Below, one piece after another: positions 1 through 8,471 of a DNA stretch of 63,631 bases. This DNA comes from Vicingaceae bacterium (GTDB lineage Bacteria; Bacteroidota; Bacteroidia; Flavobacteriales_E; Vicingaceae): positions 1 to 63,631 of the forward strand of contig JAHYJH010000007.1 in NCBI GenBank assembly GCA_019429185.1. The letters are read 5' to 3'. Position numbers and translations under genes: made by a program. Each line of letters opens with the position of its first letter. The first letter of the stretch is position 1. The notes under the pieces were generated by a model. It was not told the DNA's origin and made no database searches. It saw only the letters and a list, made by a program, of their open reading frames with translations.

Positions 1-157
1 CAAACTTTTTTCTTTAAAATTAAAGAAAACCTTGCATTTACCCCAGTTTAATACCCTCAAGTTATTAACATAATTAACTGAATAAGTGTTAATTAAGTAA
101 TTAAAATGACTTTCTCAGCAAACCCTAGTTAAAAAAGATAAAAAAACAGTAAGTATT

Positions 158-877
158 GTGGGAAAAGAATTTACAACAGAATCAGGATTAAAATATGTTA
201 TCACACATGAAGGCAGTGGCGAAAGAGCTAAAGCTGGCGATAATGTGCAAGTTCATTATACAGGTAAACTAACCAATGACACTGTTTTTGATAGCTCTGT
301 GAAAAGAGGTCAGCCTTTTGGTTTTAAATTAGGTGTTGGTCAAGTAATTAAAGGTTGGGACGAAGGCATTGCCTTGCTTAATGTTGGCGACAAAGCAGTT
401 TTTACTATTCCCTCCGATTTAGCTTATGGATCAAACGGTGCGGGAGGCGTAATTGGACCTAATGAAACATTAATTTTCGAGGTAGAATTATTAAACATTA
501 TTTCTCCGCCCAAGCCTTTTGATGTAGCCGGAAAAGACACAACAACTACAGCATCTGGATTAAAAATTATAAAATTAAACACAACCGAAGGCACACAAGC
601 AGCAGCCAATAAAATGGTGAGTGTGCATTATTCAGGGTATTTGCTAAATGGAAAAATGTTCGATTCTTCAGTAGAACGAAATCAACCTTTTAATTTTGCT
701 TTAGGACAAGGAAAGGTAATAAAAGGTTGGGACGAAGGCATTGCTCTTTTAAAAGTAGGCGAAAAAGCTCGATTAATTATTCCCGCTAATTTGGCTTATG
801 GAGTCAATGGAGCAGGCGGAATTATTGGTCCTAATGAAACATTAGTTTTTGATGTGGAATTATTGGGTGTTCAGTAA
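158..877 (+). CDS. Tandem-domain FKBP-type peptidyl-prolyl isomerase
   Basis: This is a cytoplasmic prolyl cis-trans isomerase with two FKBP domains in a row, about residues 5-112 and 130-239. Each domain shows the VHY(T/S)G strand, a FDSS turn, the VIKGWDEGI motif and a LAYG...GPNETL(I/V)F(D/E)VELL ending. The halves are clearly internal duplicates. No signal peptide or membrane segment is seen, so a folding or chaperone role in the cytoplasm is likely. The start is a GTG; the frame is open back to about 110 without an ATG, so the true start could be slightly upstream. The 3' end overlaps the convergent epimerase gene by 18 bases. Confidence 0.9.
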   Translation: MGKEFTTESGLKYVITHEGSGERAKAGDNVQVHYTGKLTNDTVFDSSVKRGQPFGFKLGVGQVIKGWDEGIALLNVGDKAVFTIPSDLAYGSNGAGGVIGPNETLIFEVELLNIISPPKPFDVAGKDTTTTASGLKIIKLNTTEGTQAAANKMVSVHYSGYLLNGKMFDSSVERNQPFNFALGQGKVIKGWDEGIALLKVGEKARLIIPANLAYGVNGAGGIIGPNETLVFDVELLGVQ

Positions 878-1903
878 AAAAAGCATTTTATTTTTTAGTT
901 GAATACTGTCATCTAATTCGATGCTTTTGTTTACAATTTGAAATCCTTTAAATGGATCATTTTTAGTTAGAAAAGGGGCATCTAAATCTGCCATAGCACA
1001 TTGAGAAGCTAATACACTAGCAGTAGCTATTCCCAATGAAGATTCAGACATACATCCCAAAAGTTTCATAAATTTTTGTCCATTATTCAATGGAGTAAAG
1101 TCTATCATTTGTTGTGCCTGAAACAGACCACCACATTTCATTAGTTTAATGTTTACACCGGAATAGGCTTCATGAAATTGAATTAAATCATCCAACAGAC
1201 AAATAGATTCATCAGCAATAATAGGTAAAGCGGTTCTTTGTTTGAGCCAATAATGTCCTTCATGATCAGTGTCCTTTAAGGGTTGCTCAATTAATATACA
1301 TCGCCATTTTTCTAATGCTGAAATTAATTTAATTGCCTTTTCTTTGTTGGAATATCCTTGATTAATGTCTATACAAAAAGAGCTATCGGTTTTGTTTCTT
1401 ATTGCTTTCACAAAATCTAAATCATCATCAGAACCTGTTAATTTCAATTTGAAATGAGTAAAATGTGTTGCTAAATTTAATTTTTCTTCAATAAAATCAA
1501 AATCATTTTTAGTGATGGTGAGTGTGAGAGCAGGTGATGAATTAGTTGGAAGAAAGAAATCCGATAATTTTTTACCCTTGGCAATGGCATACCAATGTAA
1601 AATGGCTGTTTGCAAGGCACAAGAAGCTGCAGGATGTTCTGCTGAAAAGGGAATGTTTTCTGGATTTTTAAAAGGATTGTTGGTTGCAAGTAAAGAAAAC
1701 ACGTGTTCTTTCTGTGTTTCTATCCATTTTTTTACTGAATCAACGGTTTCTTTTCTATATGGAGGAGGTGATGCTTCACCAAAAGCAACAATGCCTTCAA
1801 ATTCAATTTTCACAAATGCCAACTGTGTTCCTTTTCGTGTTCCGTGAGCCAACGCAAAGGGATGAATAAATTCTAAAAAGTACGGATGGACACTTATTTT
1901 CAA
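860..1903 (-). CDS. Dipeptide epimerase, enolase superfamily (L-Ala-D/L-Glu epimerase type)
   Basis: This enolase-superfamily enzyme probably epimerises dipeptides such as L-Ala-D-Glu released from peptidoglycan. The muconate-lactonizing/epimerase fold is supported by the catalytic KxK in FKLKL, the metal ligands Asp (CIDIN), Glu (LIEQP) and Asp (IADES), and the second catalytic lysine in IKLMKCGG. Length (347 residues) fits the family. It is convergent with the FKBP gene. The exact dipeptide specificity cannot be read from sequence. Confidence 0.87.
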   Translation of the reverse strand: MKISVHPYFLEFIHPFALAHGTRKGTQLAFVKIEFEGIVAFGEASPPPYRKETVDSVKKWIETQKEHVFSLLATNNPFKNPENIPFSAEHPAASCALQTAILHWYAIAKGKKLSDFFLPTNSSPALTLTITKNDFDFIEEKLNLATHFTHFKLKLTGSDDDLDFVKAIRNKTDSSFCIDINQGYSNKEKAIKLISALEKWRCILIEQPLKDTDHEGHYWLKQRTALPIIADESICLLDDLIQFHEAYSGVNIKLMKCGGLFQAQQMIDFTPLNNGQKFMKLLGCMSESSLGIATASVLASQCAMADLDAPFLTKNDPFKGFQIVNKSIELDDSIQLKNKMLFLLNTQ

Positions 1904-2045
1904 ATTGATTTCAGATTATATTTCTTATTTCCACATTTCCTATTTTCGAGTATTTGGTCTTCCATCCTCACATTTCACCCTTTGTGTTTCCCTCAAGGGA
2001 AAAGGCAAACGCACATTGCCAATTTCCCATTTCCTATTTCTTATT
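1904..2045. other. Non-coding stretch between the epimerase and the repeat downstream of alaS
   Basis: AT-rich spacer with pyrimidine-rich tracts (repeated CATTTCCTATTT-like words) lying between the epimerase start and the repeat element after alaS. I see no credible gene or RNA here. Confidence 0.4.
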
Positions 2046-2175
2046 TAGTGTCTTTGATAAGAAACTTCCAAAGACGAGGCTTTCGATATTTTTGATTCTA
2101 AGGAGTTTACTTGTGTAAATGACTGAATCAAAAATGAGAATAACGAAGTATTTGGGAGTTTTCTTGCAAAGACTA
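2046..2175 (-). repeat. Copy D of a stop-codon-adjacent inverted-repeat element (downstream of alaS)
   Basis: Read on the minus strand the element begins TAGTCTTTGCAAGAAAACTC, whose TAG is the alaS stop codon, and ends in ...ATCAAAGACACTA, so the ends form imperfect inverted repeats. Internally it has CTTCGTTATTCTC and ATTCAGTCAT-TTAC-ACAA-GTAA-ACTCCT, matching the interior of the copy at 39849-39994. It is the most diverged of four copies in the window. All lie downstream of a gene, starting at or within a few bases of the stop codon. Confidence 0.65.
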
Positions 2176-4980
2176 TTTGATAAAACTCAATGCTTTTTCC
2201 ATAGCTGCATCCAAACCATTTAAGTTTGTACCACCCGCTGTCGCAAAAAATGGCTGTCCACCGCCACCACCTTGCATTTCTTTTGCAGCTTCTCTGATAA
2301 TATTACCTGCGTGTAATTTTCTTTCGGTAGCTAAACTGTCAGAAATGGCAATAGTTAAATTGGGTTTGCCATTAATTTCTGCACCCAATACCAAATACAA
2401 ATCAGCTATCTGGGCTTTTAACTGAAAAGCCAAATCTTTAATGGTTGCTGCATCAACAGCAGTTAGTTTTTTTGTAATGACATTTACTCCATTACTATTT
2501 TTTACTTCATTCAGCAATTCTTCTTTAATGGCTTTTGCTTGTTCTTTTCCTTTCTGCTCCTCTTCTTTAAGCATGGCTTTTTTGATGTTATTCAATTCAT
2601 CAATAATAGTTGCATCCAACTTAATTTTTGTAAAATCGGCAATTGCATTACTCAACACATCTATTTGTAGCGAACCATTTGAAGGAGAAATTATATTTAA
2701 AGTAGGCATATCACTCACTTTAGCGTATTGTTGCAGTAAATTATGCTGAGCAATAGTTATTTTGTTTTTAATTTCATCGGTTATCAATCCTGCTAATGGA
2801 TGTTTGGTAATGGTATCAATTTTTTCTTTTAGATAGTTCGCAGCACCTTTTGATGTAACTGCTTCAATTCTTCTGATTCCTGCTGCAACAGAGCCTTCCG
2901 AAGTAATTTTAAACAACTCAATTTCTTTAGTGTTGTTTATGTGAATTCCTCCACACAATTCTTTCGAATCTCCAAACTGAATCATACGTGGTTTATTACC
3001 ATATTTTTCGCCAAACAACATCATTACTCCTTGCTCTTCAGCTTCTTCAATAGGAATTTCTCTGTGTTCGTTTAAGTTGATAGCAGCTTGAATTTTTTCA
3101 TTCACAAAGTCTTCTATTTGTTGTAATTCTTCTTCACTTACTTTTTGGAAATGAGAAAAATCGAAACGTAAATAATCGGCATTTACCAACGAGCCTTTTT
3201 GTTCTACATGCGTACCTAAAATTGTTCTAAGTGCTTGGTGTAGTAAATGTGTTGCTGAGTGATTAGCTGCGGTTAGTTTTCTTTTTGATGAATCAACTTT
3301 AGCTTCATATAAATTTGCACCATCACTATAATGCTCAGGAAGTGTTTTAGTAATATGTACAATTAAGTTATTTTCTTTTTTAGTATCAATAATCTCAATT
3401 TGTTCAAATTTATTTTTGATGTAACCAGTATCACCAACTTGTCCACCACCTTCGGGATAAAATGGTGTTTTATTAAAAACTAATTGATAAAAATCTTCAT
3501 CTTTAACACTTACTTTACGGAATCTTGTAATAACAATATCATCAACATTTGTAGTGTCGTAACCTACAAACTCATTTTCTGAAGCATCACTTGGATTGTC
3601 AACCCAATCTCCCGTTTTAAGCGTTGTTGCTGCTCTTGAACGCTCTTTTTGTCTCAACAATTCATTAGCAAATTCTTCAAAACCAAATTCGAACCCATTT
3701 TCTTTGGCTAATAATTCTGTTAAATCTTTAGGAAAACCAAAGGTATCGTACAGCTCAAAAGCAAATGGACCATCAATCTTTTTATCTTTAGAATTAGCTA
3801 CATAATTTTCAAAACGTTGAATTCCTTTAGCCAATGTTCTTAAAAAACTTTCTTCTTCCTCTCTAATCACATTTGTAATTAATTCTTGTTGATTAACCAA
3901 CTCAGGAAAAAATGCTCCCATTTGTTGAACTAAAATTTCTACCAACTCATAAATAAAAGCCTCTTTAAGGTTTAGGAAACTGTATCCATATCTGATGGCC
4001 CTTCTTAAAATTCTACGAATAACATATCCGGCTCCATTGTTTGAAGGTAATTGTCCGTCTGCAATAGAAAAAGCAACTGCTCTCACATGGTCGGCAATAA
4101 CACGAATAGCTACGTCTGTTTTATGTTGTGTATCTAAAGAGTTTTTATAAGGAATACCCGAAATCTGAGCTATTTTGTCGGTTAATGGAGAAAAAACATC
4201 GGTATCGTAATTCGATTTTTTACCTTGCAACACCATTGCCAATCGTTCAAAACCCATTCCTGTATCCACATGTTTGGCAGGAAGTGGTTTTAATTTTCCA
4301 TCAGCCATACGGTTAAACTCCATAAACACTAAATTCCATATTTCAATAACTTGTGGATGGTCGTTATTTACCAAGTCTTTCCCTGGAATTTTAGCAATTT
4401 CTTCATCGCTTCTAATGTCCACATGAATTTCAGAACAAGGACCACATGGGCCTGTATCGCCCATTTCCCAAAAGTTATCTTTTTTATTGGCTTTTAAAAT
4501 TTTATCCGTTGTCAGTCCGTTTTTTTCTAAAAGATCTTTCCAAAGCCCAAAAGCTTCCGTATCTTCAGGAGTTCCATCTGCTGCATCGCCTTCAAAAACG
4601 GTAAAATACAACCTGTTTTTATCAATTTTATATATATCTACCAACAACTCCCAAGCCCATTCTATCGCTTCTTTTTTAAAATAATCTCCAAAACTCCAGT
4701 TGCCTAACATCTCAAACATAGTATGATGATACGTATCTACACCCACTTCTTCTAAATCGTTGTGCTTACCCGAAACACGCAAACATTTTTGGGTGTCAGC
4801 AATTCTTTTGTGCACAATAGGAGAATTGCCCAAAAACAAATCTTTAAACTGATTCATTCCGGCATTGGTAAACATCAACGTAGGGTCATTTTTTATCACC
4901 ATAGGAGCAGAAGCTACAATTTTGTGGTTTTTTTGTTTGAAAAACGTTAGGAAAGTATCACGAATTTCTTGAGATTTCAT
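2173..4980 (-). CDS. alaS: Alanine--tRNA ligase
   Basis: Class II aminoacyl-tRNA synthetase that charges tRNA-Ala in the cytoplasm. Features in order: an N-terminal catalytic domain with FEMLGNWSFGDYF and TGPCGPCSEIH, then NLVFMEFNR; an editing domain with HSATHLLHQ and CGGIH (zinc site H..H..C..H); and a C-terminal DHHA1 domain with GGGGGQPFFATAGG. I place the start at the ATG before KSQEIRDTF (935 residues); a longer frame to 5109 adds 43 residues that do not resemble AlaS and run into the promoter region. The stop codon TAG lies at the edge of a repeat element. Confidence 0.97.
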   Translation of the reverse strand: MKSQEIRDTFLTFFKQKNHKIVASAPMVIKNDPTLMFTNAGMNQFKDLFLGNSPIVHKRIADTQKCLRVSGKHNDLEEVGVDTYHHTMFEMLGNWSFGDYFKKEAIEWAWELLVDIYKIDKNRLYFTVFEGDAADGTPEDTEAFGLWKDLLEKNGLTTDKILKANKKDNFWEMGDTGPCGPCSEIHVDIRSDEEIAKIPGKDLVNNDHPQVIEIWNLVFMEFNRMADGKLKPLPAKHVDTGMGFERLAMVLQGKKSNYDTDVFSPLTDKIAQISGIPYKNSLDTQHKTDVAIRVIADHVRAVAFSIADGQLPSNNGAGYVIRRILRRAIRYGYSFLNLKEAFIYELVEILVQQMGAFFPELVNQQELITNVIREEEESFLRTLAKGIQRFENYVANSKDKKIDGPFAFELYDTFGFPKDLTELLAKENGFEFGFEEFANELLRQKERSRAATTLKTGDWVDNPSDASENEFVGYDTTNVDDIVITRFRKVSVKDEDFYQLVFNKTPFYPEGGGQVGDTGYIKNKFEQIEIIDTKKENNLIVHITKTLPEHYSDGANLYEAKVDSSKRKLTAANHSATHLLHQALRTILGTHVEQKGSLVNADYLRFDFSHFQKVSEEELQQIEDFVNEKIQAAINLNEHREIPIEEAEEQGVMMLFGEKYGNKPRMIQFGDSKELCGGIHINNTKEIELFKITSEGSVAAGIRRIEAVTSKGAANYLKEKIDTITKHPLAGLITDEIKNKITIAQHNLLQQYAKVSDMPTLNIISPSNGSLQIDVLSNAIADFTKIKLDATIIDELNNIKKAMLKEEEQKGKEQAKAIKEELLNEVKNSNGVNVITKKLTAVDAATIKDLAFQLKAQIADLYLVLGAEINGKPNLTIAISDSLATERKLHAGNIIREAAKEMQGGGGGQPFFATAGGTNLNGLDAAMEKALSFIK

Positions 4981-5045
4981 AGTTGTTGAAAGTGTTAAAT
5001 AAATACTAAAATTTCTACTGAAAGAATATCTGCTATTAAAATTAT

Positions 5046-5053
5046 TATATTTG
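5046..5053 (+). promoter_or_regulatory. Candidate -7 box for the M23 peptidase gene
   Basis: TATATTTG matches TAnnTTTG 24 bases before the ATG at 5077. No clear -33 TTG was found at the usual distance, so support is partial. Confidence 0.35.
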
Positions 5054-5054
5054 T

Positions 5055-5084
5055 CAAAAGTAGTACATAAATTGGAATGGCAAA
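5055..5084 (-). promoter_or_regulatory. Candidate alaS promoter (Bacteroidota type)
   Basis: On the minus strand TACTTTTG at 5055-5062 matches the -7 box TAnnTTTG, and TTTG at 5081-5084 lies 18 bases upstream as a -33 box. It sits 75 bases upstream of the alaS start and interleaves with the promoter of the divergent M23 gene. Confidence 0.45.
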
Positions 5085-6048
5085 AGTAAAATACAGATAC
5101 AATCCACATACATTAAGTTACGACAAAATTAAGCTAACTTGGAAACAAAAATTAGCAAGATCGTTTTATTTTCTTAGTGCAAGTTTTGTTGTTGGAGTTA
5201 TTATATATGGTGTTGTTTATTCATTTGTGGATTCTCCGAAGGAAAAGCAACTAAAAATAGAAAATGCCCAACTTATTAGTCAGTATGAATTGCTGAATAA
5301 AAAATTGGAAAAAATTAATGTTGTTTTGGAAGACGTTCAAAAACGTGATGATAACATTTATCGTGTAATTTTTGAAGCAGAACCTATTCCTACTGAAATT
5401 AGAAGAGCTGGCTTTGGAGGAGTGAATCGATATGAACAATTAGAAAGTTTTAGCAATGCAGATTTAATTATTTCAACAACAAAGAAAATTGATCAACTTT
5501 CAAAACAATTGTACATTCAATCAAAATCATTTGATGAAGTATTTAAAATGGCAAAGAATAAAGAAAAAATGTTAGCATCAATTCCTGCAATTCAGCCTGT
5601 ATCTAATGAAGATTTAACCCGAATGGCAAGTGGTTTTGGTTATAGAACCGACCCTGTTTATAAAACAACTAAATTTCATGCAGGTATGGATTTTAGTGCT
5701 TCAACAGGTACTCCAATTTATGCAACGGGTGATGGAACGGTTATTCAGGCGGATGCTGAAGCTACGGGATATGGAAATCATGTACGAATTAATCATGGAT
5801 ATGGCTACATTACCCTTTATGCTCACATGAGTGAAATCAGTGCTAAAGTTGGGCAAAAGGTAAAGCGAGGTGACGTGATAGGGTATGTAGGAAGTACAGG
5901 AAAATCCGTTGGACCTCATTGCCATTATGAAGTGAGAAAAAATGATATTCCTATTAATCCTGTAAATTTTTATTTTAATGATCTATCGCCCGAAGAATTT
6001 GCTAAAATGGTAGAACTTTCTAATACACCAACACAATCATTTGATTAA
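5077..6048 (+). CDS. M23 (LytM/MepM-type) peptidoglycan endopeptidase
   Basis: Zinc endopeptidase that cuts peptide cross-links in peptidoglycan. A short cytoplasmic N-terminus is followed by one membrane segment (about residues 27-48, FYFLSASFVVGVIIYGVV), a coiled-coil-like stretch (about 55-95), and a C-terminal LytM domain with the HxxxD pair in FHAGMDFS (about 201-205) and HCHYEV (about 282-284). The active site thus faces the periplasm. It is divergent from alaS. The last 18 codons and the following bases are duplicated 2.4 kb downstream at 8376, next to the BtuF-like gene. Confidence 0.92.
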   Translation: MAKVKYRYNPHTLSYDKIKLTWKQKLARSFYFLSASFVVGVIIYGVVYSFVDSPKEKQLKIENAQLISQYELLNKKLEKINVVLEDVQKRDDNIYRVIFEAEPIPTEIRRAGFGGVNRYEQLESFSNADLIISTTKKIDQLSKQLYIQSKSFDEVFKMAKNKEKMLASIPAIQPVSNEDLTRMASGFGYRTDPVYKTTKFHAGMDFSASTGTPIYATGDGTVIQADAEATGYGNHVRINHGYGYITLYAHMSEISAKVGQKVKRGDVIGYVGSTGKSVGPHCHYEVRKNDIPINPVNFYFNDLSPEEFAKMVELSNTPTQSFD

Positions 6049-6088
6049 TAATAAAGTCCTATTTTAAACTTTAATGTTGTTTTTACTT
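5993..6088 (+). repeat. Left copy of a direct duplication flanking the NlpC-CapA gene
   Basis: The 3' end of the M23 gene plus about 40 following bases, starting AAGAATTTGCTAAAATGG, recurs at 8376-8471. The copy here keeps the coding part intact, while what follows the stop looks like a decayed version of the first codons of the BtuF-like gene at 8431. Confidence 0.7.
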
Positions 6089-6401
6089 TCAAAAAATATG
6101 TTTAAGATGGCATTAAAAACGGAAAAATCTGCTATTAAATATCTCGGACTTGGCTAAGATGATAAATTACGATTTAATTAAAAATTAAAAACTTAATAGC
6201 TATCTGTTTACAAAATTTGTTACTACTCATGTATCTAATATTTTGATTGTCAATATTTTGTATGTACTTAATAATCAAACATATATTATTTTAACCATTT
6301 TTGTAAGACTTCGTTAAAAATAATCATAAAATATTAAATATTAAGATGTTACAATTAAATGTACCTACCTGAGTAGTAACCAAAATTTATATTAAGTTTC
6401 G
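6089..6401. other. Non-coding AT-rich stretch downstream of the NlpC-CapA gene
   Basis: About 310 bases between the duplicated M23 tail and the end of the convergent NlpC-CapA gene. Very AT-rich. No ORF, RNA or strong hairpin was recognised. Confidence 0.4.
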
Positions 6402-8048
6402 TTAGTTAATTTCTTTAAAAATACTTCCATCATTGTTAATGATAAGTTTACATTCTGGAATATCAACTTTTGTCAATTTTATAATTTCTTTCAAAGCATT
6501 GTTATTATAATCAACAACAGGTCCTCCTTCGCCAGTTTGTTTAATAGAATAAATTTTACCCTTTATAAATTTTCCATTTTTATCTATATCTAACTCAATG
6601 ATTGGACTAATACCATTAGGTCCAGAAAGATTAAATCGACCATAGGTAGCAAAATTACCTAAACTATATGCAATAAATCTATCCTTATATAAATCTACTG
6701 CTCTTGTAACATGAGGTCCGTGACCGAAAATAACATCTGCACCAGCATCAATAGCCATTCTTGCAAATTCATAAGGATTTCCACGATTCTCACCTAAAAA
6801 TATCTCATATTCTCTGGTGATATGATTCTTAGCAGAACCTTCTGCCCCACCATGAAAGGAAACTATTACAATATCACTAACTGTATCTAAATGAGAAATT
6901 ATTTTTCTTGCATTTGAATAATCATTAATTCTTATAGTGCCAGTATTAGGAGCAAAAGCTACAAAACCATACTTAATTCCATTTTTTTCAAAAGTTGTGT
7001 ACGGACACTCTTCCAAACCTGCATACGAAATTTCTTTTTCTTTTAAAATTCTTATCGTGTTTGCTGTGCCAACACTTCCAAAATCTCTGATATGATTATT
7101 GGCTATACTTAATAAATTAAACTCTGCTTCTACTAAGTAATCAACATAGTGATCTGGCATTTTAAAGGCATAACAAACATCTGGGTTTGAACATTTTTTA
7201 ACAGTACCTTCGCCTGTTAAAAAAACACCTTCTAAGTTACCAAACGATATGTCCCCTTTATTAACAATCTCTTTTACTGGTTGTAAAATATTTTTTCCGT
7301 CATTAGGCGGTAAATAACTGCTATTAGGATAATTTGTGCCTATCATTATATCACCCACTCCAATTATTTTAACAGTCTTGGGTTTAAAATTAATAGAATC
7401 AGAACTTATTGAATAATCCATTATAATAGTTTCATTTTTATCTGTATTCATCTTTACTGAATCTATAGCAATTTCTTTTGAATCAAATATTAAAGACTCT
7501 AATGAAGTTAATTGAGGTAGTCTTCCTATATATAAAAGTCTAGAGGTATAATATTCGTTGCTATTATATTTCTCTACAATTATACCTCTAACACAACTAT
7601 GCATCATCTCAATTATACCACCATCTACTGAAGTAACCATAGAAACATGACCTATTTTTTCATTTTTGATATCTCTCCCTTTAAAAAACATCAAATCTCC
7701 TTTATTAACTTCTGACAAGTTTATCTTTTCTGTAACATTCGCAATAGAAGCTGATGATTTGGGCAAATCTAACCCATTGTGTCCATATACATAACTAATA
7801 AAACCTGAACAATCTAGGATATTACCATCAGGAAGCTTGTGGCGATAAGGTTTTCCCAAATATTCTTTTCCGAAATTAATAATCATATTAATTTTATCCA
7901 GTGATATATCTGAACTATCAATATTTACAAACAAACTTTCATTAGAAAAAGAACTAGTTAGCAATGTTTTTGCACTATAATTTATATTTGAAATTAAGAC
8001 GCACAATATTAATTGTACAATCAAAAAAGATTCATTTTTTTTTTTCAT
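6402..8048 (-). CDS. NlpC/P60 peptidase fused to a CapA-type (PGA_cap) metallophosphatase-like domain
   Basis: A secreted two-domain protein with an N-terminal signal or anchor (residues 1-26). Residues about 55-170 form an NlpC/P60 cysteine peptidase, with the catalytic Cys in LDCSGFISYVYG (about 79), GDLMFFKG and the His in IGHVSMV. Residues about 220-490 form a CapA / poly-gamma-glutamate biosynthesis domain with GVGDIMIG, NLEGVFL, SIANNHIRDFG, SFHGGAEG and IFGHGPHV, a calcineurin-like metal-site pattern. It probably acts on cell-wall or amide-linked polymer substrates outside the cytoplasm. The gene lies alone on the minus strand between two copies of the M23 3' end, so it looks like an insertion into an older M23-BtuF pair. 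Confidence 0.85.
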   Translation of the reverse strand: MKKKNESFLIVQLILCVLISNINYSAKTLLTSSFSNESLFVNIDSSDISLDKINMIINFGKEYLGKPYRHKLPDGNILDCSGFISYVYGHNGLDLPKSSASIANVTEKINLSEVNKGDLMFFKGRDIKNEKIGHVSMVTSVDGGIIEMMHSCVRGIIVEKYNSNEYYTSRLLYIGRLPQLTSLESLIFDSKEIAIDSVKMNTDKNETIIMDYSISSDSINFKPKTVKIIGVGDIMIGTNYPNSSYLPPNDGKNILQPVKEIVNKGDISFGNLEGVFLTGEGTVKKCSNPDVCYAFKMPDHYVDYLVEAEFNLLSIANNHIRDFGSVGTANTIRILKEKEISYAGLEECPYTTFEKNGIKYGFVAFAPNTGTIRINDYSNARKIISHLDTVSDIVIVSFHGGAEGSAKNHITREYEIFLGENRGNPYEFARMAIDAGADVIFGHGPHVTRAVDLYKDRFIAYSLGNFATYGRFNLSGPNGISPIIELDIDKNGKFIKGKIYSIKQTGEGGPVVDYNNNALKEIIKLTKVDIPECKLIINNDGSIFKEIN

Positions 8049-8375
8049 TATTTTCTGTTATCAAAGTTTTATTTTTTCACTAAATAATGTTAACTAACAT
8101 TACATATTACAAAAATATACTTTATTTATAAGTTTTTTATCATTGTAATCCTATTTATAATTAAGGTAGATTCTTGAAGTCCATTAGCTAACAATAATTA
8201 GTATCCTGTTTATTGTTCATACAATGTAATATACAATCACACAAGCAATGTGATTTTTTTCTGTAACTTCGCTTTATACAAAAATACTAAAATTCTTTGC
8301 TTAAAGACGAGGTTTTTTTCTCGGTAAAAGATAATAAAATGTTAATTTTTAGTACGCTTTCAAATAAAAAAAACA
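8049..8375. other. Non-coding stretch upstream of the NlpC-CapA gene
   Basis: About 330 AT-rich bases. On the minus strand TATTTTTG at 8110-8117 fits a -7 box about 60 bases upstream of the NlpC-CapA start. No gene was seen. It ends at the second copy of the M23 3' end. Confidence 0.35.
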
Positions 8376-8471
8376 AAGAATTTGCTAAAATGGTAGAACT
8401 TTCTAATGCATCACTTCAATCACTCGATTAATGACAAACTCCGATTTTAAACTTTGGTGCAGGTATGTTTT
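8376..8471 (+). repeat. Right copy of the direct duplication: M23 3' remnant running into the BtuF-like gene
   Basis: The remnant encodes EFAKMVELSNASLQSLD and a TAA that overlaps the next ATG as TAATG, which is the arrangement expected of a translationally coupled M23-BtuF pair. It matches 5993-6088 closely but with many substitutions, so the duplication is not recent. Confidence 0.7.

Noticed and set aside
5-157. Possible upstream extension or promoter of the FKBP gene
   Set aside because: The frame is open only back to about 110, with no ATG and no clear -7/-33 pair.
2177-4950. Several plus-strand open frames across alaS
   Set aside because: Low-complexity Ser/Phe/Lys-rich translations opposite a strongly conserved gene; they are antisense shadows.
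8376-8430. Second functional M23 gene
   Set aside because: Only the last 17 codons remain; no catalytic domain is present upstream.
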